Below are positions 41,895-50,952 of a stretch of DNA of 52,432 nt, in pieces. The notes under the pieces were generated by a model, which made no database searches, was not told the origin of the DNA, and saw only the letters and a program-made list of their open reading frames with translations. Source of the DNA: Clostridiales bacterium (lineage in GTDB: Bacteria > Bacillota_A > Clostridia > Peptostreptococcales > Anaerovoracaceae); assembly GCA_024697655.1 (NCBI GenBank), contig JAILFI010000120.1, positions 1-52,432 of the forward strand, in the 5' to 3' direction. The position numbers and the translations under genes are program-made. Position 1 is the stretch's first letter, and each line of letters starts with the position of its first letter.

Positions 41895-42974
41895 CTACTC
41901 CTGATCCGGGTGTTCCTGGATGTACTTCTCGTAGGCTTCGTCGAAGTCCGCCTTGTCCTTCAGGAACTGCTCATATGTCTCGGAATACCGGTTGGTACCG
42001 TCCATTTCCGGGCTGGCTACAAAGTACAGATAATCGGTCTGCGCCGGGGACAGGGCTGCGCGGATCGCGTCGATGCCGGGGGTGCAGATCGGTCCGGGCG
42101 GCAGTCCGTAGTTGGTATACGGATTGTAATCCGACTCGACCGCGATGTCCGAATACGTCGCTCTGATCTTATCTTCTTTCTGGATATACGCGATGATGCT
42201 GTCCATCTGCAGAGGCATCCCGATCTTGATACGGTTGTCGATCACACTGGCGACGTTGGGCATCTCGTCAGCGCTGCCCGCCTCGCGCTGAATGATCGAC
42301 GCCTTGGTGATGACTGTATACAGATCCATGCCGCTTGCCGCGACCGCATCGTAGATCCCCTCGTCATTCATGTGCTTGTCAAACCCCTGCAGCATCGCGT
42401 CGATGATATCGTGCGCTGTCGCATCGAGCGGCAGTATATATGTATCCGGATACAGGAAGCCTTCCAGTCTCGTCGGGCCTTCCGGCAGCATGCTCATGAA
42501 GGGATAATCGAACGCCCCGTTTTCCACCTCATGGTAGAAGTCCGCCTCATCGACGACCCCTTCCTTCACAAGCTGTTCCGCCACTTTATCGATGGTCTGT
42601 CCGTCGAGGATCTGGAACTTGAGTCCAGTCGTCTCCCCGCTTGCGATCTTATCCATGATCTGTGTCATTGTCATCGCTTTGGTGAACTCATAGGTGCCGG
42701 CCACGTACTGACCGTCCTTATGACGGAGTTTGCTCTGGATCCGGAAGACCGTGGCATTACGGATCACCCCTGCATCCTCCAGGATACCGGCGATAGACGC
42801 TGTATAGCTGCCTTCCGGGATCTCTACATAGACCGGAGTCTCATCGGAAGGATCCACGGCGCTGACAGCATGCCCGTTGTACAGCAGCGCGCCGCCTGTG
42901 CCGGCGACTGCGATCACGAGAACCGCGATCAGGATCTTCAGTCCCGCTCCTTTCTTCTTGTTATTCTTCTCCAT
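41895..42974 (-). CDS. mltG: Endolytic transglycosylase MltG
   Basis: MltG cleaves nascent peptidoglycan and is thought to end glycan strand growth. The 359-residue protein has a basic N-terminus, one membrane helix (about 12-31), a LysM-like segment, and the YceG domain with LEGFLYPDTYILP (170-182) and the catalytic Glu231 in KASIIQREAG. It heads mltG-trmR-trhP. A 50-base imperfect hairpin (42998-43047) lies just upstream. Confidence 0.95.
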   Translation of the reverse strand: MEKNNKKKGAGLKILIAVLVIAVAGTGGALLYNGHAVSAVDPSDETPVYVEIPEGSYTASIAGILEDAGVIRNATVFRIQSKLRHKDGQYVAGTYEFTKAMTMTQIMDKIASGETTGLKFQILDGQTIDKVAEQLVKEGVVDEADFYHEVENGAFDYPFMSMLPEGPTRLEGFLYPDTYILPLDATAHDIIDAMLQGFDKHMNDEGIYDAVAASGMDLYTVITKASIIQREAGSADEMPNVASVIDNRIKIGMPLQMDSIIAYIQKEDKIRATYSDIAVESDYNPYTNYGLPPGPICTPGIDAIRAALSPAQTDYLYFVASPEMDGTNRYSETYEQFLKDKADFDEAYEKYIQEHPDQE

Positions 42975-42997
42975 TGGTATTCTCCATTATAGCGCAA

Positions 42998-43047
42998 GGA
43001 ACCATCAGAGCCCGCCGCACCCATTCGCGGCATGCTCTCATGGTCCC
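42998..43047 (-). other. Long imperfect hairpin upstream of mltG
   Basis: GGGACCATGAGAGC and GCTCTGATGGTTCC pair over 14 bases with one wobble and one mismatch, enclosing an inner GCCGC/GCGGC stem. There is no T-run. It lies in the 150-base gap between efp and mltG. Role unknown. Confidence 0.45.
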
Positions 43048-43124
43048 GTGGTGTCTTATTCTTCCGCCTTCATACGGCTACTGTGGTAGTCGTCCATCTC
43101 CGGAGATCCCCTTTTCCGACACGC

Positions 43125-43685
43125 TTACTTGGAGCGGCCGAGGTATTCTCCGCTGCGGGTGTCGATCTGGATCGTCTCGCCTTCTTCGATGAAGATGGGC
43201 ACCATGACGGTCGCGCCTGTCTCAACGACTGCCTGCTTCTGAACGTTCGTCGCGGTGTCGCCCTTGACACCCGGCTCCGTCTCGATGACCTTCAGGTCAA
43301 CAAAGTTCGGCGCTTCGACGAGGAACGGTCTGTTGTCATAGAACTTGAGGGTCGCTTCATCGTTCTCTCTGAGGAACTTGATGGCGTCTTCGACCATCTC
43401 CTTGCCGACCGGGATCAGTTCGAACGTCTCGCCGTCCATGAAGTAATAGAGGTCGCCGTCGTTGTAGGAATAGGTCATGTGCTTGGTCTCGATGATGGCC
43501 TTGGCGAACTTGTCCGACGGGTTGAACGCATCCTCACGGATCGCGCCGGTCAGGATGTTCTTATACTTGGTGCGGACGAAAGCAGCACCTTTACCCGGCT
43601 TGACATGCTGGAAATCAAGCACGACATGCGGAACACCGTCGATCTGGAACGTCATACCTTTTCTGAAATCACCTGCACTGATCAT
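43125..43685 (-). CDS. efp: Elongation factor P
   Basis: EF-P relieves ribosome stalling at polyproline. The 186-residue protein has three barrel domains; the ribosome-reaching loop is [12 protein letters not shown] with Lys32 at the tip, the residue modified in many bacteria. No modification gene is recognisable in the window. It has its own strong promoter at 43760-43788 with a 7-base inverted repeat near the transcription start. Confidence 0.97.
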   Translation of the reverse strand: MISAGDFRKGMTFQIDGVPHVVLDFQHVKPGKGAAFVRTKYKNILTGAIREDAFNPSDKFAKAIIETKHMTYSYNDGDLYYFMDGETFELIPVGKEMVEDAIKFLRENDEATLKFYDNRPFLVEAPNFVDLKVIETEPGVKGDTATNVQKQAVVETGATVMVPIFIEEGETIQIDTRSGEYLGRSK

Positions 43686-43735
43686 AATCTAACTCCATTC
43701 TTTGCTGTTGCAATACTGTAAACGATTTTACGCGG

Positions 43736-43752
43736 GGAAATCGTTGATTTCC
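43736..43752 (-). promoter_or_regulatory. Inverted repeat at the efp transcription start
   Basis: GGAAATC-N3-GATTTCC lies at the predicted start of the efp transcript, directly after the -10. It could be an operator or a 5' stem. Confidence 0.4.
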
Positions 43753-43759
43753 GGCGCTT

Positions 43760-43788
43760 ATTATACCAAATATCGGCTGTCTTAACAA
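43760..43788 (-). promoter_or_regulatory. efp promoter
   Basis: TTGTTA (43783-43788), 17-base spacer, TATAAT (43760-43765) with a TGG extended -10 on the minus strand. About 68 bases of leader follow before the efp start. Confidence 0.8.
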
Positions 43789-43919
43789 GTCTATGACAAG
43801 GAATCGCTTTGTGCGGCTGTCAGCCACGCGCGCTGCTGCATCTGTGCCCGCCGTGCGCAGCGATACGCCTGCGCCGGCGTGACTTCGCCGCACAGACATA
43901 TTTTTTCCTTCTCCGATTC

Positions 43920-44255
43920 TTACTCCATTCCCAGACCGGCTGTTTCACCGAGGATCTTGTAGACATCCTGCATCATGATGGTGAAACGCATCTGCGTCTG
44001 CAGATACTCCGCGGCAAGCGGATCGCTGGCGATGATACCGTAGAGTTTCTGGACCGCTTCCATGGCTTCCGGACCGACTTCTTCGCCCATCATCTGCTTC
44101 GCCTGGATCGCGATCTGCTTTTCGGCGAAGTCCTTCAGCATGTTGTCGAGGTCGGGATTGGCCTTGACTTTCGTTCTGGCCGCATCGAATTCCTTGAATT
44201 CCTGCGATTCACGGATGGCTCTCTCCAGGTTGTGGGCTTCATCATAAACGTTCAT
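43920..44255 (-). CDS. YlbF/YmcA family protein
   Basis: The 111-residue, mostly helical protein matches the YlbF family (NVYDEAHNLERAIRESQEF, then PDLDNMLKDFAEKQIAIQAK). In Bacillus, YlbF with YmcA and YaaT (the Y- or RicAFT-complex) guides RNase Y-dependent mRNA maturation. Here it lies 41 bases after the RNase J gene. After the TAA stop the same frame stays open for 42 codons and includes a CLCG motif, noted separately. Last gene of nadD-yqeK-rsfS-leuS-rnj-ylbF. Confidence 0.88.
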   Translation of the reverse strand: MNVYDEAHNLERAIRESQEFKEFDAARTKVKANPDLDNMLKDFAEKQIAIQAKQMMGEEVGPEAMEAVQKLYGIIASDPLAAEYLQTQMRFTIMMQDVYKILGETAGLGME

Positions 44256-44296
44256 TATTTGCTCCTTCCTGCTGCAGGCTCCTGCAGCTTGCAGTA

Positions 44297-46273
44297 TCAG
44301 ACTTCCATAAAGACAGGCAGGATGACCGGATGTCTGCCGGTGCGCATGTAGATGAACTTCTTCAGTTCATCCCGCAGTGCGTTCTTCATCACTGCCCATT
44401 CCACATCTCTGCGGCCGTCGAACTTCGCCAGTGCGTCCGCCGCGACCTTCTGGGCCTCCCCCATCAGATCGCCGTGGTCCTTGACATAGACAAATCCGCG
44501 GGAAATAAGATCGGGACCCGAAATGATCGCATTGGTGTCTTCTTCGATCGATGCGACCACCAGGATCAGACCGGCCTCGGACAGCAGTCTGCGGTCGCGC
44601 AGAACCGCATTGCCGACATCCCCGACGCCTAGTCCGTCGACCATGACATCGCCGGCGGAACAGTAATGCTTCTCAAGCACTGCTGTTTCTTCTGTCAGAT
44701 GCAGGCAATCCCCGTTCTCCAGTTTGAAGATGTTTTCCGCCGGCATCCCGAGGTCTTTCGCGATCTCTTCATGCGCGCGCAGATGACGGACTTCGCCGTG
44801 CACCGGCATAAAGAATTTCGGCCGGATCAGAGAATGCACCAGCTTGAGTTCCTCCGCACAGGCATGGCCGGACACGTGCGTTTCGGCGATATCCGAGTAG
44901 ATGACCTCCGCCCCCTTTTCGTACAGGCGGTTGATGACATTGCTGATCAGTTTTTCATTGCCGGGGATGGGACTCGACGACAGGATGATCTGGTCACCCT
45001 GCTTGATCTGGATCGCCCGGTGCGTGTTGTTCGCCATACGGGAAAGCGCGCTCATCGGCTCGCCCTGGCTCCCGGTGGTGACGATGATCAAATTCTGGTC
45101 GGGAATGCGTCTGGCATCGAACAGATCGATGAGCACCCCGTCCGGCACTTTGATGTAACCGAGCTCTATCGCCAGGCTGACGACTTTTTCCATACTGCGG
45201 CCTGAGATCGCCACTTTGCGGTGATTGGCCGCCGCGTGATCGATGATCTTCTGGATTCGGTGTACGTTCGAGGAGAACGTCGCGATGATGATCCGCGCAT
45301 TGGAGCGGCGGATGATACCCTCCAGCGTGGAACCGACAAGCTTTTCGGACTTGGTGTAGCCTGGACGCGTCGCGTTCGTACTGTCCGCCATCAGAAGCAG
45401 GACCCCCTTGTTGCCGACGTCCGCAAAAGCGGCCAGATCGATCGGCTCGCCGTCCACCGGCGTGTAGTCGATCTTGAAGTCGCCGGTGTGGAACACTCTC
45501 CCCACCGGGGTCTCGATGTTCAGACAGATACTGTCCGCGATGCTGTGGGTCGTACGGATCGCATTGATCACGAACTTGCCAAGGCGGAATTTGTCGCCGG
45601 CATGGATCTCGCGCAGATCACCTGTCAGATCGTGCTCTTCAAGTTTGTAACGGATCAGTCCGAGCGGCAGCGGTGTGCCGTAGATCGGAACGTTCATTTC
45701 CTTCAGAAGGTACGGAACGGCGCCGATATGGTCTTCGTGTCCGTGGGTGATGATCACACCGCGGATCTTCTTGCCGCTGTTCTTCAGATAAGAGAAGTCG
45801 GGCAGCACCACGTCGATCCCGTACATTTCATCGTCCGGGAAACTCATCCCGCAGTCGACGATGATCATCTCGTTCCCGTACTCGAGCGCAGTCATGTTCT
45901 TGCCGATCTCATTGAGACCGCCGAGCGGGATGATCTTCAGTTCTTCCGGTGCCTTGACAGCAGCGCTCTGTCTGGCGGCGACCGCCTTGCGGGTCGTCGT
46001 CTTTTTTGCCGGTGTCTTCCTGACCGGTTTGCCGGCGGCTGTTTTGGCCTTCTGATCGGCTTTCTGGCCGGTCTTCTTGACAGCGGCTTTACGCGCCGGC
46101 TCTGTCTTCGTATTCTTGGAGGCGGCATTGCGGACGTTCTTCGCGGCTCTGCCGGTCCGTTTGGCGACAGATCCCGCGGCGTCCTTCACTGTTCTGGCCG
46201 CGGAACGGCCGCTGCGTCCCGGGCTCTTCTGCGTCGGTTTTTTTGTTGCTTTTTTAGTTGGTTTTTTATTCAT
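44297..46273 (-). CDS. rnj: Ribonuclease J with long basic N-terminal extension
   Basis: RNase J is a metallo-beta-lactamase/beta-CASP nuclease with 5'-3' exo- and endonuclease activity. The core starts at about residue 112 (ELKIIPLGGLNEIGKN); HGHEDH supplies H177, H179, D181 and H182, followed by the beta-CASP region and a C-terminal domain. About 110 residues of Lys/Ala/Thr-rich, low-complexity sequence precede the core. I choose ATG 46273 (MNKKPTKKATKK; 658 residues); ATG 46333 would add 20 residues but has no ribosome-binding site, and the chosen start has only a distant AAGGA, so the start is uncertain. A GC-rich structured leader of about 168 bases separates it from leuS. Confidence 0.93.
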   Translation of the reverse strand: MNKKPTKKATKKPTQKSPGRSGRSAARTVKDAAGSVAKRTGRAAKNVRNAASKNTKTEPARKAAVKKTGQKADQKAKTAAGKPVRKTPAKKTTTRKAVAARQSAAVKAPEELKIIPLGGLNEIGKNMTALEYGNEMIIVDCGMSFPDDEMYGIDVVLPDFSYLKNSGKKIRGVIITHGHEDHIGAVPYLLKEMNVPIYGTPLPLGLIRYKLEEHDLTGDLREIHAGDKFRLGKFVINAIRTTHSIADSICLNIETPVGRVFHTGDFKIDYTPVDGEPIDLAAFADVGNKGVLLLMADSTNATRPGYTKSEKLVGSTLEGIIRRSNARIIIATFSSNVHRIQKIIDHAAANHRKVAISGRSMEKVVSLAIELGYIKVPDGVLIDLFDARRIPDQNLIIVTTGSQGEPMSALSRMANNTHRAIQIKQGDQIILSSSPIPGNEKLISNVINRLYEKGAEVIYSDIAETHVSGHACAEELKLVHSLIRPKFFMPVHGEVRHLRAHEEIAKDLGMPAENIFKLENGDCLHLTEETAVLEKHYCSAGDVMVDGLGVGDVGNAVLRDRRLLSEAGLILVVASIEEDTNAIISGPDLISRGFVYVKDHGDLMGEAQKVAADALAKFDGRRDVEWAVMKNALRDELKKFIYMRTGRHPVILPVFMEV

Positions 46274-46305
46274 ATATTGAAACAGTCTCTTTCCTTTTTC
46301 TGTGC

Positions 46306-46408
46306 GGCGCCGGATGCGCCTTGTGTCTGACATAGAGGGCGGCCGTCTTTAGCGGCGGCCGTTCCCTCTTCTGTACTCTTTTCGTGCCGGCGGCTGCGGA
46401 TTGCCGGC
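46306..46408 (-). other. Structured RNase J leader
   Basis: The gap between leuS and rnj holds several inverted repeats: GCCGGC/GCCGGC at 46386-46408, a 12-base stem AGAGGG(aa)CGGCCG / CGGCCGCCCTCT at 46334-46369 (10-base loop, 2-base bulge), and GGCGC-ATCC-GGCGCC at 46306-46320. None has a T-run, so they look like mRNA structure rather than terminators. Confidence 0.5.
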
Positions 46409-46441
46409 GTTGTTTCGCTGCACTGCCTGCGCAGCGCGGTT

Positions 46442-48937
46442 TTATCTGGCAACGATGTTGACCAGTTTGCCGGGCACCGCGATGACCTTCATCACGTTCT
46501 TGCCCGCAAGCTGTGCCTTGACCTGCTCGTCTTCCATGACGAACGCACCGAGCGCGTCGCGGTCCATTTCGGGATCCACATCCATGCGCGCCTTGACCTT
46601 GCCGTTGATCTGGACAACGATCTCGACGGTGGAACGCTGCATCGCGCTTTCGTCATAGGCCGGCCACGCTTCATCGTGGACGCTGCCCGCAAAGCCCATG
46701 TGCTCCCACATCTCACTGCAGATGTGCGGTGTGAACGGCGCCAGCAGCGTGATGAGCATCTTCAGGGCGTAACGGAACAGCGGGGCATTGACTTCGCCGT
46801 CCTTATATTTGTACATTGCGTTGACCAGCTCCATGATCGCGGAGATCGCGGTGTTGAAGTTGAATCTCTTGTCGATGTCATCCGTGACTCTCTTGATGGT
46901 CGTGTGCAGGACAAAGAGCAGTTCTTCATCTGCCTTGCCGCCGGCTGTTTCAGCAATCTCGCCGCTGCCGAATTCCCCGACGAAGTTATAGACCATTCTG
47001 TAGACGCGGTTGAGGAAGCGGAAGCTGCCCTCGACACCTGCGTCGGACCACTCGAGTTCTCTTTCGGGCGGTGCCGCGAACAAGATGAACATACGGGCTG
47101 TGTCCGCGCCGAACCGGTCGATGATCTCGTGCGGGCTGACGACGTTGCCCAGCGACTTGCTCATCTTGGCGACCTTATACTCGCCCTTGTCGTCGGTGTA
47201 GCCCTTGGTGACCATCCCCTGCGTCAGCAGGTTCTGGAACGGCTCTTCCACATCGACCAGACCCAGATCGTACAATGCCATGTTGAAGAAACGGGCATAC
47301 ATCAGGTGCAGGATCGCGTGCTCGACACCGCCGATGTACTGGTCGACATTCATCCAGTAATCGACTTTATCCTTGGCAAACGCCTCCTGATCGTTGTGCG
47401 CGTCGCAGTACCGCAGGAAGTACCAGGAACTGTCGAGGAACGTATCCATTGTATCGACTTCGCGCTTCGCCGGTTTGCCGCAGCACGGGCAGACCGTGTT
47501 GACGAAGGTATTGCTGGTGGTGATGGGAGACTCGCCTTTCCCGGTGAATTCGACATCCGTGGGCAGCAGGACAGGCAGATTCTCTTCTTTTTCAGGCTGC
47601 CAGCCGCAGTCCTCGCAGTAGATCATCGGGATCGGGGTGCCCCAGTAACGCTGACGGGAGATGAGCCAGTCGCGGAGTTTGTAGTTGATCGTTGCTTCCG
47701 CCAGATTTCTTTCCCCCAGCCATTCAATCATCTTCGGGATCGACTCGTAGTTGTTCATGCCGTTGAACTGCTCGGAGTTGATCATGGTGCCTTCCGCTTC
47801 GAAAGCTTCTGTCAGGTTGTAAAGATCGATCGCGGGATCGCCGGGATCGACGACCGGGATGATCTCCAGGTCGAATTTCTTCGCAAAGTCAAAGTCGCGC
47901 TGGTCGTGCGCCGGTACCGCCATGATGGCGCCGGTGCCGTAACCCATAAGGACGTAGTCGGAAATGAAGATCGGGACCTTCTTGCCGTTGACCGGGTTGA
48001 TGGCGTAACGGCCGATGAATTCGCCGGTCTTCTCATTGGTGGTCGCGGTGCGCTCGATCTCGTTCATGTGCTGGCAGCGGTCGATGTACGCGAGGACAGG
48101 TGCCTCGTACTCCGTGCCCGCGACCAGTTCCTTCACATAAGGATGCTCCGGAGCCATGACCATATAGGTACATCCGAAAAGTGTATCGCAGCGTGTGGTG
48201 TAGACAGTCATCACCTTGTCGGTACCGTCGATCTTAAAGTCGACATTCGCGCCGTGGCTCTTGCCGATCCAGTTGCGCTGCATGATCTTGACTTTGTCCG
48301 GCCAGCCCGGCAGCTTATCCAGGTTGTCGAGCAGACGTTCTGCGTAATCCGTGATTTTGAAGTACCACTGGGACAGTTCCTTCTTGGTGACCGGCGTCTT
48401 GCAGCGCTCACAGCAGCCGTCGACGACCTGCTCGTTGGCAAGGACAGTCTGGCAGCTCGGACACCAGTTGACCGGATTGTCTTTCTTATAAGCGAGACCC
48501 TTCTTGTAGAACTGAATGAAGATCCACTGCATCCATCTGTAATACTCAGGGGTGCAGGTGGCCAGTTCTCTGTCCCAGTCGTAGGAGAGGCCCATCTGCT
48601 GCAGTTGGGCGGTCATCTCCGCCATATTCTCATAGGTCCACTTGGCCGGCTCGACCCCATTCTTGATGGCCGCGTTCTCAGCCGGCAGGCCGAAGGCGTC
48701 GTACCCCATCGGATGAAGGACATTGAAGCCCTGCATCTTCTTGAATCTGGCGACGACGTCACCGATGGAATAGTTGCGCACGTGGCCCATGTGGAGCTTG
48801 CCCGACGGATACGGGAACATCTCGAGGACGTAATATTTTTTCTTTTCCGGATCCTCGGTCACTTTGAATGCTTTGGCGTCTTTCCATTCCTTCTGCCATC
48901 TTGCTTCGATCTCTTTAAATTCGTATCTTTCTTTCAT
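46442..48937 (-). CDS. leuS: Leucyl-tRNA synthetase
   Basis: The 831-residue class I synthetase has HMGH at 49-52 ([14 protein letters not shown]), two zinc-type CxxC pairs (CPSCQTV and CERCKTP), the CP1 editing domain with [19 protein letters not shown] ([12 protein letters not shown]) and an anticodon-binding domain. Length is normal for the bacterial enzyme. It follows rsfS by 29 bases; no T-box leader is present because it lies within an operon. A 772-codon frame on the other strand is a shadow. Confidence 0.98.
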   Translation of the reverse strand: MKERYEFKEIEARWQKEWKDAKAFKVTEDPEKKKYYVLEMFPYPSGKLHMGHVRNYSIGDVVARFKKMQGFNVLHPMGYDAFGLPAENAAIKNGVEPAKWTYENMAEMTAQLQQMGLSYDWDRELATCTPEYYRWMQWIFIQFYKKGLAYKKDNPVNWCPSCQTVLANEQVVDGCCERCKTPVTKKELSQWYFKITDYAERLLDNLDKLPGWPDKVKIMQRNWIGKSHGANVDFKIDGTDKVMTVYTTRCDTLFGCTYMVMAPEHPYVKELVAGTEYEAPVLAYIDRCQHMNEIERTATTNEKTGEFIGRYAINPVNGKKVPIFISDYVLMGYGTGAIMAVPAHDQRDFDFAKKFDLEIIPVVDPGDPAIDLYNLTEAFEAEGTMINSEQFNGMNNYESIPKMIEWLGERNLAEATINYKLRDWLISRQRYWGTPIPMIYCEDCGWQPEKEENLPVLLPTDVEFTGKGESPITTSNTFVNTVCPCCGKPAKREVDTMDTFLDSSWYFLRYCDAHNDQEAFAKDKVDYWMNVDQYIGGVEHAILHLMYARFFNMALYDLGLVDVEEPFQNLLTQGMVTKGYTDDKGEYKVAKMSKSLGNVVSPHEIIDRFGADTARMFILFAAPPERELEWSDAGVEGSFRFLNRVYRMVYNFVGEFGSGEIAETAGGKADEELLFVLHTTIKRVTDDIDKRFNFNTAISAIMELVNAMYKYKDGEVNAPLFRYALKMLITLLAPFTPHICSEMWEHMGFAGSVHDEAWPAYDESAMQRSTVEIVVQINGKVKARMDVDPEMDRDALGAFVMEDEQVKAQLAGKNVMKVIAVPGKLVNIVAR

Positions 48938-48966
48938 TTTCGGTACCTTCCCGCAGTTGTGTCTGT

Positions 48967-49347
48967 TTACTGTTTCGCCCAGAATGCCTCGTAGGCTTCA
49001 TCGCCGCCGTATTCTGCCACGACTTCGCAGTCGCCCCAGACACGCTCGATGTTGTATTTCTGACGCATTTCCGTCGTCAGGATATTGATGATGACGTCAC
49101 CGTAGTCCATGAGGATCCAGCCGCTGGTCGCCTTTCCCTCGATGCTCTTGGGCGCCATTTCCATTTTGGCCATGCAGTCCTCCGCCTCATCCGCGAGACC
49201 GGCGATCTGCCGTTCGTTCCTGCCGGACGCAAGAAGGAAATAATCCGCAAAAGACGACTTTTCGGCGATATCGATCACCATGATGTCCGCCGCTTTCTTT
49301 GCATCCAGTGCCTCTGCTACTCTGAGAATCAATTCTTTGCTTTCCAT
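48967..49347 (-). CDS. rsfS: Ribosome silencing factor RsfS
   Basis: RsfS binds uL14 and blocks joining of 30S and 50S subunits during starvation. The 126-residue protein has [40 protein letters not shown] and YNIERVWGD, the family pattern. It lies between yqeK and leuS in the nadD-yqeK-rsfS-leuS order common in Bacillota. Confidence 0.95.
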   Translation of the reverse strand: MESKELILRVAEALDAKKAADIMVIDIAEKSSFADYFLLASGRNERQIAGLADEAEDCMAKMEMAPKSIEGKATSGWILMDYGDVIINILTTEMRQKYNIERVWGDCEVVAEYGGDEAYEAFWAKQ

Positions 49348-49396
49348 GAAGCCTCCTTTTTATCTATATATTTCCGTGCGGTGCACGGTATCAGCC

Positions 49397-50071
49397 TTAA
49401 AAACCCATCAGATCCGACATGCCCAACATACTCAGTTCGGCTTCCAGATCGATGTCGATATCCTCTTCCGTCTGCCGCGGTTTCTTCCGGGGATATCCTT
49501 CCGCCGGCGCTCCCGCTTCAAACCAGTCGATCGCCTCCTGCGTATCCTCGTCCAGATACTGCTCCTGCGACACCACATAATCCCGTGTGCCGGTGAGGCT
49601 CATCAGGCAGGCTTTGTCCAGATCGGTCTCCACTGCCTCGCGCAGCGCTTCCACCCCCGGGTACTCCCGGTTCGGCTCGATCGCGTCCGCGATGAAGATG
49701 ATTTTTTCCAGCAGCGACATCCCCGCCCTGCCGGTCGTATGGTACGAGATCGCGTTGAGAATGTCCTCATCCCTGATCCCGAACGCCATCTTCGCGACAA
49801 AGGCAGCCGCTTTGCTATGGGATAGATTGATGTTGTTGAGGTACCGGTCGCCGATCGCGTTCAGCGTGACGAATGCGTTCATGCGGTCGTCGTCCCATTT
49901 GCGGCAGACATCGTGGCATTTGGCCGCGAGCAGCGCCTTATCCGGATCCGCGCCGTACTTTTCAGCCAGACGGACAGCCGTCTCCACCACCCCTTCCGTG
50001 TGGCGGATGCGCTTCTCCGTCAGTTCATATTCCATATACTCGTCGATCTTATCGATACAGGTCATGTCCAT
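49397..50071 (-). CDS. yqeK: HD-domain bis(5'-nucleosyl)-tetraphosphatase YqeK
   Basis: YqeK hydrolyses diadenosine tetraphosphate to ADP. The 224-residue protein has RIRHTEGVVETAV, the AKCHDVCRKW HD pair, LSHSKAAAF and AISYHTTGRAGMSLLEKIIF with FIADAIEPNRE. A C-terminal extension of about 35 acidic residues follows the catalytic domain. The start overlaps nadD by 23 bases, with GAGG upstream, so translation is coupled. Confidence 0.92.
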   Translation of the reverse strand: MDMTCIDKIDEYMEYELTEKRIRHTEGVVETAVRLAEKYGADPDKALLAAKCHDVCRKWDDDRMNAFVTLNAIGDRYLNNINLSHSKAAAFVAKMAFGIRDEDILNAISYHTTGRAGMSLLEKIIFIADAIEPNREYPGVEALREAVETDLDKACLMSLTGTRDYVVSQEQYLDEDTQEAIDWFEAGAPAEGYPRKKPRQTEEDIDIDLEAELSMLGMSDLMGF

Positions 50072-50723
50072 AGATGTAATCCTCGACGGCCTGCGGCACC
50101 AGTCCGGTGATGGACTCGCCCGCGGCCAGTTTTTCTTTGATCGCTGTGGAGGAGATGTCCAGCAGATCGTTCCGGATCACCAGGACCTCCGTTCCGTACA
50201 GTTCTTTGAATGCATGGCGGCACCGCTCGATCTCCGCATCCTGATAGCCCGGCCGGCTGCCGACGATCACCGCGTTCTCGGTGAGCAGTTCCTCGGCATG
50301 CATCCACGTATCCATTTTGATAAAGGTATCCGTCCCGGTGATGAAATAGACCGTATCAGGCTCCGTTTCTTCCCCGGCGGGAACGCCCGCGCCGCCGCCC
50401 GGCGATTCTGCGGCCGCCTCCATACGCTCTGTGAGAAGGCGCCTGCGCACTTCCCGCAATGTCCGGTATGTATAGCTGACCCCTTCCAGCTCCATCTCCA
50501 GCGTCGAGACGAGAAGCCCCGGATGACCTTCTACCGCCAGCGCGAGCATCTCGAGCCTCTGCGCCGGCCCGGTCACTTTGCGGTCCTGTTTGAACGGCTG
50601 GATCTTCGCAGGCATGAACCAGACCGCATCGAGCGCTGCCTGTTCCATCGCATCCAGTGCCAGATTGAGATGTCCTTCGTGCACCGGGTCAAAGGTGCCG
50701 CCGATGATGCCGATCCTGGCCAT
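50049..50723 (-). CDS. nadD: Nicotinate-nucleotide adenylyltransferase NadD
   Basis: NadD makes deamido-NAD from nicotinate mononucleotide and ATP. The 224-residue protein has IGGTFDPVHEGHLNLA (the GxFxPxHxGH nucleotidyltransferase motif), the TGTDTFIKMDTW segment and DISSTAIKEKL near the end. A Gly/Ala/Glu-rich insertion at about 104-123 is unusual for the family. It has its own promoter and is divergent from lexA. Confidence 0.95.
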   Translation of the reverse strand: MARIGIIGGTFDPVHEGHLNLALDAMEQAALDAVWFMPAKIQPFKQDRKVTGPAQRLEMLALAVEGHPGLLVSTLEMELEGVSYTYRTLREVRRRLLTERMEAAAESPGGGAGVPAGEETEPDTVYFITGTDTFIKMDTWMHAEELLTENAVIVGSRPGYQDAEIERCRHAFKELYGTEVLVIRNDLLDISSTAIKEKLAAGESITGLVPQAVEDYIYGHDLYR

Positions 50724-50764
50724 GTGTTCTCCGTGTCTTCCGTGCGCATACGTATACGCAGTAA

Positions 50765-50793
50765 ATTATACAGCAATCGGGGTGACATTTCAA
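50765..50793 (-). promoter_or_regulatory. nadD operon promoter
   Basis: TTGAAA (50788-50793), 17-base spacer, TATAAT (50765-50770) on the minus strand. The -35 lies in one of two TTTCAACGAAA copies in this intergenic region (the other near 50831). Confidence 0.75.
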
Positions 50794-50840
50794 CGAAAAA
50801 CAGTAATGTGCGGCTACGCTGCAGATGCCGTTTCAACGAA

Positions 50841-50909
50841 AGAACATGTATTTCTTTTATCATTCTTTTGCGAACATGTGTTTACTTTCTGTTCTTTTTA
50901 TAGTATCAT
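50841..50909 (+). promoter_or_regulatory. lexA promoter with two LexA boxes
   Basis: TTTACT (50881-50886), 17-base spacer, TATCAT (50904-50909). CGAACATGTGTTTA (50871-50884) overlaps the -35, and a weaker AGAACATGTATTTC (50841-50854) lies exactly 30 bases upstream. Both resemble GAAC-N4-GTTC, with one and two mismatches. Autorepression is expected. Confidence 0.8.
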
Positions 50910-50952
50910 TCATTTAGAAAACTATGCTTTTTGAACTTACGGGAGCAAAAAG

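Noticed and set aside
42986..42991. TATAAT just ahead of mltG as a promoter.
   Set aside because: No acceptable -35 is found, and transcription from it would start inside or after the ribosome-binding site.
43096..43107. ATCTCCGGAGAT, a perfect 12-base palindrome after efp, as a terminator.
   Set aside because: Too short, no loop and no T-run.
43669..43899. A 76-codon minus-strand frame after ylbF with a good ribosome-binding site.
   Set aside because: It runs through the strong efp promoter into the efp start in another frame, and its sequence is low in recognisable features; chance is more likely, though a very short peptide cannot be excluded.
46676..48994. A 772-codon plus-strand open frame opposite leuS, and similar frames opposite recN (3881-5428) and trhP (39995-41263).
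   Set aside because: Shadows of well-supported genes with all expected motifs on the other strand.
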